64,000 nt of DNA from Chryseobacterium cupriresistens (GCF_046614675.1 NZ_JBKKJT010000001.1:434001-498000); one strand, 5' to 3'; positions 41,683 through 50,615 are shown, counted from the stretch's first letter. A program made the numbers and translations. Notes: generated from the letters alone by a model not told the origin.

Positions 41683-41837
41683 GTTTTGGCTCCTAAAGCC
41701 GTTGGATTATTTTTATTATTGTAAATGGGCTAAAGCCCATTTCTATTGATGATTATTGTGCATTAAGAAAATATTCAATAGGAGTGGGCTTTAGCCCGCT
41801 TAAATTTATAACAGCCAATATTGGCTTTAGCTAAAAC
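41683..41837. repeat. Extragenic repeat with nested GGGCTTTAGCCC-type hairpins
   Basis: A 155-base imperfect hairpin. The outer arms are GTTTTGGCTCCTAAAGCC (41683-41700) and GGCTTTAGCTAAAAC (41823-41837). The inner arms are AAATGGGCTAAAGCCCATTT..TATTGA (41723-41749) and TCAATAGGAGTGGGCTTTAGCCC (41775-41797). No reading frame. A related, interrupted half copy lies at 58262-58350, so this is a dispersed family. The 313-base gap also contains the two terminators. Confidence 0.75.
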
Positions 41838-41860
41838 ATAACATCCGGTTTTGGCAACAA

Positions 41861-41886
41861 AAAAGCTCCCAGTAAAACTGGAAGCT
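41861..41886 (-). terminator. Terminator of the J-KTSC gene
   Basis: AGCTCCCAGT and ACTGGAAGCT pair around AAA; the minus strand continues in a T tract. Confidence 0.75.
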
Positions 41887-41909
41887 CTTCTATATTGTTG
41901 TAGAAAAAA

Positions 41910-42356
41910 TTAATCTGCCATAGCCTCTCCGGATTTTCTGTAAACGAAGTTTCCGTAGATATGTCTTCTTGCAAAACGGCTTGGTGAATCAGCATTGATC
42001 ATTTTGATATAGGTATTTCTTGGAACCCCCATATATTCATACATATTTCCGTTTAAGTGTTGAACCGTTAAAATTGATTTCTCCAGATAGAAATCCTGAA
42101 TATTAGATTTTGTAATGGTTTCAGTATATTCTTCTTTATATTTTTCCTGTGTTTCAGGATTAATACTTACCAAAAAGTGGTAGGCTTCAATCACAGACTT
42201 GCTTTTTTCTTCTGCTTCCTGTTTTCCTGCTTCATCATTAATGAATTTGTCAGGATGGGTATCTTTCATCACATTTCTGTAAATCGTCTTTAATTCTCTT
42301 AAAGTAACGTTTTTATCAACTCCAAGAAGTGTTCTGTGTTCACCAATTTTTTTCAT
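41910..42356 (-). CDS. J-domain and KTSC-domain fusion protein
   Basis: 148 residues. The N-terminal half is a J domain: helix LRELKTIYRNVMKDTHPDKF with the HPD triad at 34-36, then EEKSKSVIEAYHFLVS. The C-terminal half (about 93-143) is a KTSC-type domain (NMYEYMGVPRNTYIKMINADSPSRFARRHIYGNFVYRK). J domains stimulate Hsp70 ATPase; KTSC domains have been found beside nucleic-acid enzymes and may bind nucleic acid. It could therefore be a DnaK co-chaperone for a particular client. No signal peptide; cytoplasmic. Confidence 0.85.
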   Translation of the reverse strand: MKKIGEHRTLLGVDKNVTLRELKTIYRNVMKDTHPDKFINDEAGKQEAEEKSKSVIEAYHFLVSINPETQEKYKEEYTETITKSNIQDFYLEKSILTVQHLNGNMYEYMGVPRNTYIKMINADSPSRFARRHIYGNFVYRKSGEAMAD

Positions 42357-42504
42357 ATCTCTAATCCTTATTTTCGGGGTGCAAAATTACGGATTTAAAT
42401 CTGATAAACCATAACTTATTCATTATTAATTTATTTGAATGTTTTTTTGTGTTGAATTTATAGTATGTAGAGGAAGGTAGAGTGTGTAAAACTAACTTTT
42501 ACAG

Positions 42505-43401
42505 CTAATTAAACTCTGAGTACAAATTTTTATTCAGTTTAAAATAAATAAATCCATTCTTGAAATCAATCACTGTATTGAACCTTTTTAAAAACTGATT
42601 ACCAAAAAATCCCGCCATTTTTTCTGTAGAATCAATTCCTTCAGTAGAACCGGAAAGGGTAACCGGGAGATTATAAAGATACTTCTGAGCGAATTGAACA
42701 GCTGGGCAAAGAACAACAGGCATTTCATATACAGATCCATCGGAGCCTTGTGCTGTGGTTTTACCTATTGTTTTCATGGCTGTTACCAGAACATTCTTAT
42801 TTGCAAAAGGAGAAGCAATCGTAAGTACATCATCCGCTCCGCTGTCGAGCCCAAAGAATCCTGAGTATTCTTTGTCATTGACCATGATAATGCTTTCTAC
42901 AGCAGGGTAGTTGTCGATCATATGAAGTTTTACCTTTTCATATCCTGTTAAATCCATAAGCAGATCATCTTCGTCATAAAACCGGATTTCATTTCTATGA
43001 TAATCTATTTCAATGAGTTTGCCCTTCATCAGATCCGTTCCGAAAACCCCGTCAAAATGAACAGATTCATAAGGAATAAGCGTAAATCGTATTTCTTTTT
43101 TCTCAATATTCCCAAACTGTATTGTGTTGTGGCTGCTGTAATCTACAGTATTTACTCCGTTGGAACCTCTGTTCTCAGACTTTCCGTCAATTTTCAGCGG
43201 AATCTTTTTCTTAGAATTACTATTAATGACAGAGCCATCTGCACCGGTATCAAAAAGGAACTTAATACTGTCCGTTTTATTGACTTTACAATATACATAC
43301 ACAGAATTTTTTTCCAGAAAAAACGGAAGAACAGAGATAGGTTTTTGAGCTGATGCTGCTATGCAAAGTAGCAACGTCAGGAAAGCAACAATGTATTTCA
43401 T
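42505..43401 (-). CDS. Exported retropepsin-like aspartyl protease
   Basis: 298 residues with a signal peptide (MKYIVAFLTLLLCIAASAQ). Two aspartyl-protease half-sites are visible in one chain: LFDTGADGS (D51) and GLDSGADDV (about 187). Each is a D-T/S-G-A motif followed by a beta lobe (FGTDLMKGKLIEIDYHRNEIRFYD; FGNQFLKRFNTVIDFKNGFIYFK). That makes it a single-chain two-lobed enzyme resembling bacterial PerP/retropepsin-like proteins. Likely periplasmic; the substrate is unknown. Confidence 0.85.
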   Translation of the reverse strand: MKYIVAFLTLLLCIAASAQKPISVLPFFLEKNSVYVYCKVNKTDSIKFLFDTGADGSVINSNSKKKIPLKIDGKSENRGSNGVNTVDYSSHNTIQFGNIEKKEIRFTLIPYESVHFDGVFGTDLMKGKLIEIDYHRNEIRFYDEDDLLMDLTGYEKVKLHMIDNYPAVESIIMVNDKEYSGFFGLDSGADDVLTIASPFANKNVLVTAMKTIGKTTAQGSDGSVYEMPVVLCPAVQFAQKYLYNLPVTLSGSTEGIDSTEKMAGFFGNQFLKRFNTVIDFKNGFIYFKLNKNLYSEFN

Positions 43402-43512
43402 GGAATAGTTTTAGAAGTACGAAAATAGAGGTAACGAGACCTTTCTCAAAGAAATCATAAGCCATTAACCCACTTTTAACCATTCCTTAACCGTTCTGTG
43501 AAACTTTACCAA

Positions 43513-43540
43513 TAAAAAAACAACACTCAATCTGAGTGTT
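43513..43540 (-). terminator. Terminator of the 256-residue secreted protein gene
   Basis: AACACTCA and TGAGTGTT pair around ATC; on the minus strand a run of seven Ts follows. Confidence 0.8.
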
Positions 43541-43587
43541 GCTATTCTATTTTTTTAGGATTAAATCTTTCAAACTATTTAATAAGC

Positions 43588-44352
43588 CTACGGCTGATCA
43601 CAAGTTCTCTTCAGCTTGGTGAAAATCTTATCAAAATCTTTGTAAGAACTCTCTTCATTATCACGCTTTTGTCTGAAACTGCTGTTGGCACAGTTATGAA
43701 AACCTAAACCAATCATATCGATTAAAGCATAATCTTCTTTTTGAGGATCATTCATTTTGGCCTCAAATCTTGCCATTACACCTTTTGGGTCAGCATTATT
43801 TTTGCTTTTAAGTTCAGTATACGCTCGCCATGCGGCAAACATCTTTTCTCTGTCGGGAGAGGAGATGGCGTCAATCTGTTCTCTACAGGTATTGTAATAT
43901 TTACTGTTTCTCAATGTGGTAGGATCAGAATAGGCAAGGATTTCTTCTTTATTAAGCTGGTATTCATTTTCAAAAGAATCAATTGTTTCTTCCATTAATT
44001 TTTTCCATTTCGGAAGATCAATTACTTTAAGGCTGTACAATTCTTTTTTCTTTTCTTCATACTGTTTTTCCAGTTCCTGTAAATACGTTTCTCTGTTTTT
44101 ACGGATTTCTTCAAGCTGGGCAATTTTAAAAACAGGCTGGGTATCAAATACAACCCCATTGAACTGATACAAAAGTTTATTGACACCGTCTATTTCTTCC
44201 TTTTTATATTTAGCCGGGTCAAAATACCCTTTATTGTCACAGTTAAAGGTCTGATAGCTGTAAGGGGTCAGACTGTTTGCTTTTGCAGGAGTTTTTTGCC
44301 CCCAAATAGTAATGGATAAGGCCAAAGCAAGCCCGATCATCATTTTTTTCAT
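43588..44352 (-). CDS. Secreted hypothetical protein with coiled-coil segment
   Basis: About 254 residues from MKKMMIGLALALSITIWGQ, a signal peptide; two codons upstream is another ATG. The mature part has a strongly charged helix (about 82-125: IRKNRETYLQELEKQYEEKKKELYSLK) likely to be a coiled coil, and four Cys (NCDNK, TCREQ, NCANS, TCDQP) that may form two disulfides. Not recognised as a known family. CAAAATTA at 44397-44404 (TAATTTTG on the minus strand) is a plausible promoter. Confidence 0.7.
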   Translation of the reverse strand: MKKMMIGLALALSITIWGQKTPAKANSLTPYSYQTFNCDNKGYFDPAKYKKEEIDGVNKLLYQFNGVVFDTQPVFKIAQLEEIRKNRETYLQELEKQYEEKKKELYSLKVIDLPKWKKLMEETIDSFENEYQLNKEEILAYSDPTTLRNSKYYNTCREQIDAISSPDREKMFAAWRAYTELKSKNNADPKGVMARFEAKMNDPQKEDYALIDMIGLGFHNCANSSFRQKRDNEESSYKDFDKIFTKLKRTCDQP

Positions 44353-44358
44353 GTACAT

Positions 44359-44765
44359 AACCTGTTGAAAGAATCCGAATTTTCTGAATTTCAGTGCAAA
44401 ATTAAAGCTTTAAATTCAAAATATAAAGGATTAAATAGATTTTCTCAATTGATTTTGCAAATTTTATATGGATTTTATACTTGCGTTTTTGTATTTTCAG
44501 AATTCAGGTGTTTTAAATTCTGAAAAATAGACGGTTATAAACTGATACAGAGGTGTTTTTGTTAATGATAATTGCTTACTCCAATAAGACTGTAATCCGG
44601 TTACGAAAATAAAAAGGATTAGATTTTTCCTACAGATCCGTTTATAATTTTAACCTTGCTGGAATTATGAATTTTGTCTCAAATAAAGTTAGTTGGGATC
44701 AGTTCTCCAGTTTGGTTGTTTTTCTAAATTTAAAATAATAGATTTACATCAATTAACACAAAACC
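44359..44765. other. Long AT-rich gap without a clear gene
   Basis: About 400 bases between the divergent 43588 gene and the small 44766 frame. Apart from the -7 box noted for the minus gene, nothing distinctive is seen: no reading frame, no strong hairpin, no repeat. Confidence 0.5.
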
Positions 44766-44966
44766 ATGATCTATTATTTTTTTCTTCTTTTTATTATCGC
44801 TGTTTTTGGAGGCATTTCTTACCTCATCATGCGTTTTTTCGGTAAATGGACCAGGCAAAGCAAATATGAACTTATTTTTAACACCTTCATATTTATTGCT
44901 TCATTTTTTCTGGTGTCGTTTCTCAGTCTGTATATTTTCTTTTCTACCCTTGATTTCTCCCGTTAA
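44766..44966 (+). CDS. Possible small two-helix membrane protein
   Basis: A 66-residue frame, MIYYFFLLFIIAVFGGISYL and then a second hydrophobic helix (IFNTFIFIASFFLVSFLSLYIFF) joined by a basic loop (RFFGKWTRQSKYE), as in a small membrane hairpin. Its last 66 bases overlap the 3' end of the convergent DUF2306 gene. No clear promoter or ribosome site decides it. The charge distribution is sensible for a membrane protein, but chance cannot be excluded. Confidence 0.4.
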   Translation: MIYYFFLLFIIAVFGGISYLIMRFFGKWTRQSKYELIFNTFIFIASFFLVSFLSLYIFFSTLDFSR

Positions 44967-45593
44967 CCAGGAGTTTTTTCTAAGAATTAAATAAGCAAGG
45001 AAAAGGTTGATAAAAAGGGCAGCCCATACATTCAGACCATAAAAAAGCCCGTAGTCATGATAAGCTTCGTTATAAAACAGATTTTTGACAATTCTGAAAG
45101 TAATAGCTGTGGTAGTAATGGCATAGCTCAAAATCATATACATTCTGTGCCTGTTCACATTTCCTTTTTTGATAGAAAATACGGCAGCAAAAGTGAAATA
45201 AGCCCAAAGTACGTCCTGTACCAGAAATCCTGTAATTCCAATAATTCCGCCATTTGAAAAAAGTCCCAGTACAAAACACGCGGGAACATTGATGATCAGA
45301 ATATTGTACACATATATTTTCCCGATAAGCTTGTGAAGGTTTCTGTTTTCCGCTAAAAACCGGTTCGAAAACTGTGTCAGACCAGCGAGCAGACAAAGTG
45401 TTATTGAAAAAATATGAATGTAGAAAAAAGCCATCCAGTACGGATTATCAACTACCTGTTGTTTGAAAGCCAGAAATCCGGTGTTTTTATCCAAAGAAGT
45501 ATATTGGGAAATCACTTTCAGCATCAGGATACTGAAAAGAAGGACTAAAAATAAAGCACTAACTTTAATTATCTGTATTCCCAAAGACTTCAT
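44901..45593 (-). CDS. DUF2306 membrane protein
   Basis: 230 residues with about six membrane helices. The DUF2306 hallmarks are seen: HIFSITLCLLAGLTQFSNRF, HKLIGKIYVYNIL and NVNRHRMYMILSYAITTTAITFRI. Several His lie near helix ends, and the family has been compared with cytochrome b561-like electron carriers, but no function is established. The tail after the last helix is charged. Inner membrane. Confidence 0.85.
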   Translation of the reverse strand: MKSLGIQIIKVSALFLVLLFSILMLKVISQYTSLDKNTGFLAFKQQVVDNPYWMAFFYIHIFSITLCLLAGLTQFSNRFLAENRNLHKLIGKIYVYNILIINVPACFVLGLFSNGGIIGITGFLVQDVLWAYFTFAAVFSIKKGNVNRHRMYMILSYAITTTAITFRIVKNLFYNEAYHDYGLFYGLNVWAALFINLFLAYLILRKNSWLTGEIKGRKENIQTEKRHQKK

Positions 45594-45688
45594 ATCGTAT
45601 AAACTACCGGAGTTAAGTTATTGCTTTTATTCAAATAGGCGGTTTTCTGTATCAATCATCATTAATCAATCATCACTCATATTCTATT

Positions 45689-46270
45689 TTACAAGATTCC
45701 TTTGATCCTCAGATGCTGCAAAAGCATAATGGTTTTTGCATCTTTGATTTCTCCTGTGTCAATCATTTTCAGACTTTCTTCAAAAGATAATTCAAGAACT
45801 TCTATATTTTCACCTTCTTCTTCCAGTCCGCCTCCATTATTGATTTTCATTTCATGAGAATATTCTGCAATGAAGAAATAAAGAATTTCCGTCACAGATC
45901 CGGGCGACATATAGGCTTCAAAAACCTTTTCAACCTTGGAAATTTTATATCCGGTTTCTTCTTCTGTTTCTCTTTTGATACAGTCTTCCGGATTATCGTT
46001 ATCCAGAAGTCCGGCACAGGCTTCAATGAGCATGCCTGTAGAATTTCCGTTGATATAAGTCGGTAATCTGAATTGTCTGGTGAGAATGACTGTGTTGGAG
46101 ACTTTATTATAAAGAAGAATGACAGCTCCGTTTCCGCGGTCATACGCTTCCCTGCTCTGGGTTTCTGTAGTTCCGTCTTTTTTTAAAACAGAGTAGGTGA
46201 CTTTGTTTAAAGTATACCAGTTGTCTGAAAGGATTTCCGTGTTTAATAAGGTTATATTCGGGTTTTTCAT
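45689..46270 (-). CDS. nudK: NUDIX hydrolase, NudK type (GDP-mannose/ADP-sugar pyrophosphatase)
   Basis: 193 residues, the NudK length. The Nudix box follows AGLLDNDNPEDCIKRETEEETGY (about 87-109), with the REtEEEtG core intact. The N-terminus (ILSDNWYTLNKVTY), GAVILLYN and TGMLIEACAGLLD match NudK-type GDP-sugar pyrophosphatases, which act as dimers and split GDP-mannose. The substrate could be another nucleotide sugar. It is followed on the same strand by DUF2306 and preceded by a TIGR01777 gene. Confidence 0.88.
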   Translation of the reverse strand: MKNPNITLLNTEILSDNWYTLNKVTYSVLKKDGTTETQSREAYDRGNGAVILLYNKVSNTVILTRQFRLPTYINGNSTGMLIEACAGLLDNDNPEDCIKRETEEETGYKISKVEKVFEAYMSPGSVTEILYFFIAEYSHEMKINNGGGLEEEGENIEVLELSFEESLKMIDTGEIKDAKTIMLLQHLRIKGIL

Positions 46271-46308
46271 TGGAATATTGTTGTGTTATAATAAATGTTT
46301 TCTTGAAA

Positions 46309-47214
46309 TTACTTTTTTAATAAATCCCTTAAAGCTTTCTCCAGATCAGGAAATTTGAAATGGAAACCTGCATCCTGAAGTTTCTTTGAAGAAGCTCTGG
46401 AACCTTCCAGAATAGCATTTGCCAGTTCTCCGAATAGCAGTTTCAGAACAAATCCGGGAATATTGGGCATCAATAAAGGTCTTCCAAGTACTTTGGCAAT
46501 TTTTTTTGTCAGATCTTTATTGGTGGCATGTTGCGGAGAAACAGCATTATAAGCACCATCCATTGTTGGATTTTTTAATGCAAATTCATAAATAGAACAG
46601 ATATCCTCAATATGAATCCATGGCATATATTGTTGGCCGCTTCCCAGTGGAGAACCGATATAGTACTGAATAGGAGGGGTCATTTTCTTTAAAGCTCCAT
46701 CTTTTTCAGAAAGAACTACGGCAGTTCTTATTTTGACAACCCTTTCTGCCAGATCCTGTTCCTTGAAATCGTCAGCAGCTCTTTCCCATAAAACTACCAC
46801 TTCACTTAGAAAATCATTACCCGGAGGATTGTTTTCTGTGTAAATCTTTTCTGAGGTTTTTGTACCGTAAAAATTAATTCCTGAAGCTGAAATAAAAGAC
46901 TTTAGCTTAATCCTGTTTTTTCTTAAAGTGGTTCGAAGTAATTCTGCGGAATCTACACGGCTGGAAATCAATTCTCTTTTCCTTTCCGGGGTCCACCGCT
47001 TTTCTGAAATATTAGCACCTGCCAGGTGAATGATGTGTGAAACATTGTCAAAGGCTGTTTCATCTATACTTCCTTTTTTGATGTCCCATTCATACTCATC
47101 ATCATGTTTTTTTTTCCGGGTCAGAAATCTGATCTCGTATTTGCTCCCTATTTTTTTTGCCAGTTCTTTAGCGATCATGCCGCTGGCGCCGGTGATCAGG
47201 ACAACTTCTTTCAT
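46309..47214 (-). CDS. TIGR01777-family epimerase-like oxidoreductase
   Basis: 301 residues. Rossmann GASGMIAKELAKKIG at the N-terminus, DNVSHIIHLAGANISEKRWT, SASGINFYG (the YxxxK region is modified as usual in this family), LSEVVVLWERAADDF, PWIHIEDICSIYEFAL and a C-terminal DUF1731-like part (FVLKLLFGELANAILEGSRASSKKLQDAGFHF). NAD(P)-dependent sugar-epimerase fold; real substrates are unknown. Related to YfcH of E. coli. The gene is 25 bases downstream of a zinc-ribbon gene. Confidence 0.9.
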   Translation of the reverse strand: MKEVVLITGASGMIAKELAKKIGSKYEIRFLTRKKKHDDEYEWDIKKGSIDETAFDNVSHIIHLAGANISEKRWTPERKRELISSRVDSAELLRTTLRKNRIKLKSFISASGINFYGTKTSEKIYTENNPPGNDFLSEVVVLWERAADDFKEQDLAERVVKIRTAVVLSEKDGALKKMTPPIQYYIGSPLGSGQQYMPWIHIEDICSIYEFALKNPTMDGAYNAVSPQHATNKDLTKKIAKVLGRPLLMPNIPGFVLKLLFGELANAILEGSRASSKKLQDAGFHFKFPDLEKALRDLLKK

Positions 47215-47239
47215 AATTCTATATTTGTGGTGGGTGGGT

Positions 47240-47584
47240 TTATGCCTGATTTTTTACAATCAGTACAAAATCATCTTCCAGAAGTTTATAACCGTAATCA
47301 TAAATGAACTTGTATTCAGAACCATTTTTATAAACTTTCAGATTGGTAAAATAATCGAAATCAAAACCCAAGCCATCCAGTCTGGATCTGGGGACTTTTG
47401 TTTTACCATCGGTATTGATTTCCATCAGAATACGGTAGTTTTTACGGAGTTTGTTATTAACATTCCGCATCAGATTGTTAGAATCTTTATTCTGCTTATT
47501 ATTATAGGCGTTCCGGCAGGCATCGTTGCAGAATTTTTTATCAGACCTTCCGATGATTTTCTCGCCGCATTCCAGACAATTCAT
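47240..47584 (-). CDS. Small N-terminal zinc-ribbon hypothetical protein
   Basis: 114 residues. An N-terminal CLECGEKIIGRSDKKFCNDACRNAY (Cys at 3, 6, 18 and 22) is a zinc ribbon of the DUF2116 or MYM/TRASH type. The rest is basic with an NLMRNVNNKLRKNYRIL helix and a small beta region (FDFDYFTNLKVYKNGSEYKFIYDYGYK). Common in Flavobacteria and without known function. It lies 5 bases after the HPP gene on the same strand, so they are likely one mRNA. Confidence 0.8.
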   Translation of the reverse strand: MNCLECGEKIIGRSDKKFCNDACRNAYNNKQNKDSNNLMRNVNNKLRKNYRILMEINTDGKTKVPRSRLDGLGFDFDYFTNLKVYKNGSEYKFIYDYGYKLLEDDFVLIVKNQA

Positions 47585-47589
47585 AATCT

Positions 47590-48183
47590 TTATTTTAAGT
47601 GATGGTGGTGTCTTTTTTTCAACAGCTTTTTGAACATGCTGTGAGCAGGATAACTTCTGTTGGGTGTAATATTATTAAAAAACAGAGCAACAATCAAAAG
47701 AATAATGCATCCGGATAGAACAGGGGAGAGAACATACCAATATCCCAATTCAGGAATTTTTCCTGTAGAACTTACCGCGATCAGCGCTGTAGCGCCACCT
47801 GGTGGATGTAATGTTTTCGTATACTGCATCAATACAATGGAAAATGCTACTGCCAAAGGTGCCGAAAGCCAGATGATATCCGGAACAAGCTGGTATACCG
47901 TAACCCCTACCAATGCCGACAGTACATGTCCGCCTATAAGATTCCGGGGTTGGGCCAAAGGACTCTGGATAGCACCATAAATAAGGACACTGGATGCTCC
48001 AAAAGAACCGATCAGGAATATATTCTCAGTTTCTGCCAGTGAATGGGACTGAATAAATGCAATAATGCCGATTCCAAAAAATGCACCTAAAAATGACCAG
48101 AAATGCTCTTTATAATCGACAAGCGTTTCCTTATAGATTACGTACTTTGAAACTCTGAATGTTCTTTTTATGCTCTTCTTCAT
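47590..48183 (-). CDS. HPP family integral membrane protein
   Basis: 197 residues with about four to five membrane helices. The HPP signature is clear in MQYTKTLHPPGGATALIAV, together with LIYGAIQSPLAQPRNLIGGHVLSALVGV. In some organisms HPP proteins carry nitrite into plastids or cells; in bacteria the substrate is not established. The tail carries a natural HHHH run (KKRHHHHLK), which might bind metal. A TATCTTTG box (48278-48285, minus) suggests an 85-base leader. Confidence 0.88.
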   Translation of the reverse strand: MKKSIKRTFRVSKYVIYKETLVDYKEHFWSFLGAFFGIGIIAFIQSHSLAETENIFLIGSFGASSVLIYGAIQSPLAQPRNLIGGHVLSALVGVTVYQLVPDIIWLSAPLAVAFSIVLMQYTKTLHPPGGATALIAVSSTGKIPELGYWYVLSPVLSGCIILLIVALFFNNITPNRSYPAHSMFKKLLKKRHHHHLK

Positions 48184-48644
48184 TTACTCTTCGGTATTTT
48201 TTTATCTTCCTTTTAGTATGCCTCAATTGAGAGGAAACTCAAAAATATTGATATTCCTTTTCATAAAAGACTTTTCACAAAGATACAGAAATATCCGTTT
48301 GTAAATGGATAACTGTCAGATTGCTAATTATTATAGTGAAACGCACTTCTCTGTAGAACGGAGTGAATTTTAATAACTGAAAAACAATGGTTTATATATG
48401 ATATGTCATTACGTTTGAGAAAAATCTAAATTTATTTAGACTAATTTTTTTTTGAATATAGACATGTGTTTTGTGTAATTCACTGTATTTTGAAAAATTT
48501 AGTATTTATCGATATTTAGAATGGATTTTTAATTAATAAATATTTATTGTTATGTATAACAGTCTAGTTTTCAATAAAAAAAATGAATTTTTATTTCACT
48601 GTATTGTGTTTTTTTGTAATTTTAATGCATCAAAAAAACAAACC
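48184..48644. other. AT-rich divergent gap
   Basis: A 461-base gap between the HPP gene and a surface-type gene. It contains the HPP promoter box (48278-48285, minus) and a hairpin TCTAAAT/ATTTAGA at about 48425-48440 followed by nine Ts, which could end a short plus-strand transcript. No reading frame is convincing; the frame that runs in from 48552 has no protein-like character before the ATG at 48645. Confidence 0.5.
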
Positions 48645-49436
48645 ATGAAAAAATCCAATTTATTACTCAGTATTCTGTGTTCTTCACTTATTTTTGGACA
48701 GGTAGGGATTAATACTACATCTCCACAAGGAGTTCTGGATGTTACTTCTGCAAATTCTGCAGTCATACTTTCCAGAAATGCCAATCCTCCGGCCAATGTG
48801 ACAACACCCACAGCAGGAATGATTATCTACGATACCACCAATAAAACCTTGAGGTATTATAATGGAACCCAGTGGAGTACTGTAATTTCTTCAGTAACAT
48901 TAACAACAGCCAATGAAGGAGTTGTTAAGTTAAATAGCGGGGCAGGAGTGAAACCTTCATTTGCATTCAGAGCTTCCGGAGGAGTTCCCTTAATGACGTA
49001 TCAAAACATTGTTTATCAAACTCCTATGAATATTGTGACAGATTTTGCATCATCTCCAACAACCACATGGCCGGAAAATATTATCAACCCGGTACCCGGA
49101 GATATATATGATCCGGCAACAGGACGGTTTTTGGAAAATCCTATTGCCGGACAGGTTCATATGTGGAGGGTTATTGTAAGTTATGCCAACAAGAATAATG
49201 GTTCTGTAGCCTTCGTGACAGTAAACCTTTCCAATCCTGTTCCGCCTTCAACATTCTCCATAGATCAGACCGCTGTTGCTCCCAATGGGGTAACCTCCGG
49301 AGATCTTGTTTTTTACCTGGTGAGTGTTGCCGATCCTTTGTCTATAGGCAGCGGATATCTTATTAAAATAAAATCTGATACCGCATTGGATGCTACTATC
49401 AGTAGTGTAACAAGAGTTTCTCAGGCAAAAGATTAA
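48645..49436 (+). CDS. Secreted surface-type protein with 'VGINTTSPQGVLDV' start
   Basis: 263 residues from MKKSNLLLSILCSSLIFGQ, a good signal peptide; the frame continues 31 codons upstream but without protein character. The mature part starts VGINTTSPQGVLDVTSANSA and continues AGMIIYDTTNKTLRYYNGTQWS. This pattern is frequent in Bacteroidota surface proteins, where it resembles the start of phage-tail-fibre-like repeat domains. The remainder is beta-rich without Cys. No sorting domain is seen, so it is probably periplasmic or carried to the surface differently. Confidence 0.75.
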   Translation: MKKSNLLLSILCSSLIFGQVGINTTSPQGVLDVTSANSAVILSRNANPPANVTTPTAGMIIYDTTNKTLRYYNGTQWSTVISSVTLTTANEGVVKLNSGAGVKPSFAFRASGGVPLMTYQNIVYQTPMNIVTDFASSPTTTWPENIINPVPGDIYDPATGRFLENPIAGQVHMWRVIVSYANKNNGSVAFVTVNLSNPVPPSTFSIDQTAVAPNGVTSGDLVFYLVSVADPLSIGSGYLIKIKSDTALDATISSVTRVSQAKD

Positions 49437-49551
49437 TCTCATTATTAAAACTTAATTTCAAATTTGACACATGTCAGACAAGAACAAACTAATCAGTTGG
49501 TTCTTGTTTTCAGACTCAATATATAATGATATTAATCAATTAAATAATACT

Positions 49552-50577
49552 ATGGAAAAACAACCCATTAAGCCGGAGTTTACTTTTAAAATGTTCGAAA
49601 TACTAGGTGGTTTATGGCTAACCGGATGTGTAAAAACAGCTGCTGAGCTCAATATTGCAGATTTACTGACCTCTGGTCCTCAAACTATTTCTTTCCTTGC
49701 AGAAGAAACACAATCGCATGAAGCCCAACTGTACCGGGTAATGAGAGCGTTGTGTGGTGCAGGAATCTTTGAAGAATTAGAAAACAAAACGTTTGCTTTG
49801 AATGATTTCGGAGCTGCCCTGCAAACCGATGTTCCCGGAACAGCAAAAAATTTTGTTCTGACCATTATGAATGAACATTTCCCGTGCTATGGAGAACTAA
49901 CATATGCCGTTCAGACAGGAAAAGTTCCTTTTGAACACATTCATGGGAAAGATCTTTGGGGATTTTATAAAGAATTTCCTGAAACAGGTGAAAACTTTGG
50001 AAAGGGAATGACGGGAATGTCCGGTATGGAGCTGAAAGGAATTATAGAGAACTATGATTTTAAACCTTATAAAAAAATTGTTGATATAGGAGGAGGCAAT
50101 GGGGTTATGATCCATACTATTCTGAAAAATGCTCCGCAAAGCTCCGGAATTATCTTTGATGAAGCCAATGTAATTGAAAAAACTATCAAAATGATTCCTG
50201 AAAATCTTAGTGAAAGGTGTTCTGTAGCTATAGGAAGCTTTTTTAATGAAATTCCGCAGGGTGCGGATTTATATACCATGAAATGGATCCTGCATGACTG
50301 GAATGATGATAAATGTGTACAAATTCTTAAAAACTGCTATGATGCAATGCCTAAAGGAGCTAAACTATTAATTATAGACGCAGTTATCCCGGACGATTCT
50401 TTAAATAAGCCCCATATCGCCAAACTTCTGGACATTGTTATGCTGGCCTGCCTTACGGGAAAAGAAAGAACTTTAAACGAATTTAAATTGATCATTGAAA
50501 AAGCAGGATTACAATTTACTCAGATTATTCACATCGGAACAGATGCAAAAAGCATTATTGAATGTGAAAAAATATAA
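49552..50577 (+). CDS. SAM-dependent O-methyltransferase (plant-OMT/hydroxyindole-OMT type)
   Basis: 341 residues from MEKQPIKPEFTFKMFEILGG; the frame also opens 27 codons earlier, but that part is not typical. A dimerisation winged helix (about 10-100) is followed by the SAM fold: KIVDIGGGNGVMIHTIL (motif I, about 171-187), and LYTMKWILHDWNDDKCVQILKNCYDAMPKGAKLLIIDAVI with a His in LHDW that acts as base in this family. Substrates are usually phenols, polyketides or other secondary metabolites; none is indicated by neighbours. Confidence 0.9.
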   Translation: MEKQPIKPEFTFKMFEILGGLWLTGCVKTAAELNIADLLTSGPQTISFLAEETQSHEAQLYRVMRALCGAGIFEELENKTFALNDFGAALQTDVPGTAKNFVLTIMNEHFPCYGELTYAVQTGKVPFEHIHGKDLWGFYKEFPETGENFGKGMTGMSGMELKGIIENYDFKPYKKIVDIGGGNGVMIHTILKNAPQSSGIIFDEANVIEKTIKMIPENLSERCSVAIGSFFNEIPQGADLYTMKWILHDWNDDKCVQILKNCYDAMPKGAKLLIIDAVIPDDSLNKPHIAKLLDIVMLACLTGKERTLNEFKLIIEKAGLQFTQIIHIGTDAKSIIECEKI

Positions 50578-50615
50578 GTTTCAATTTTATTTTTAGTTGC
50601 ATGATTAAGTAGGAG

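Noticed and set aside
47030..47602. 190-residue plus-strand frame
   Set aside because: It runs antisense through three good minus-strand features (TIGR01777 start, zinc-ribbon gene, HPP end) and has no family traits.
47590..48183. C-terminal HHHH as a cloning tag
   Set aside because: The run is inside KKRHHHHLK at the natural end of a chromosomal HPP gene with normal surroundings; no vector sequence is present.
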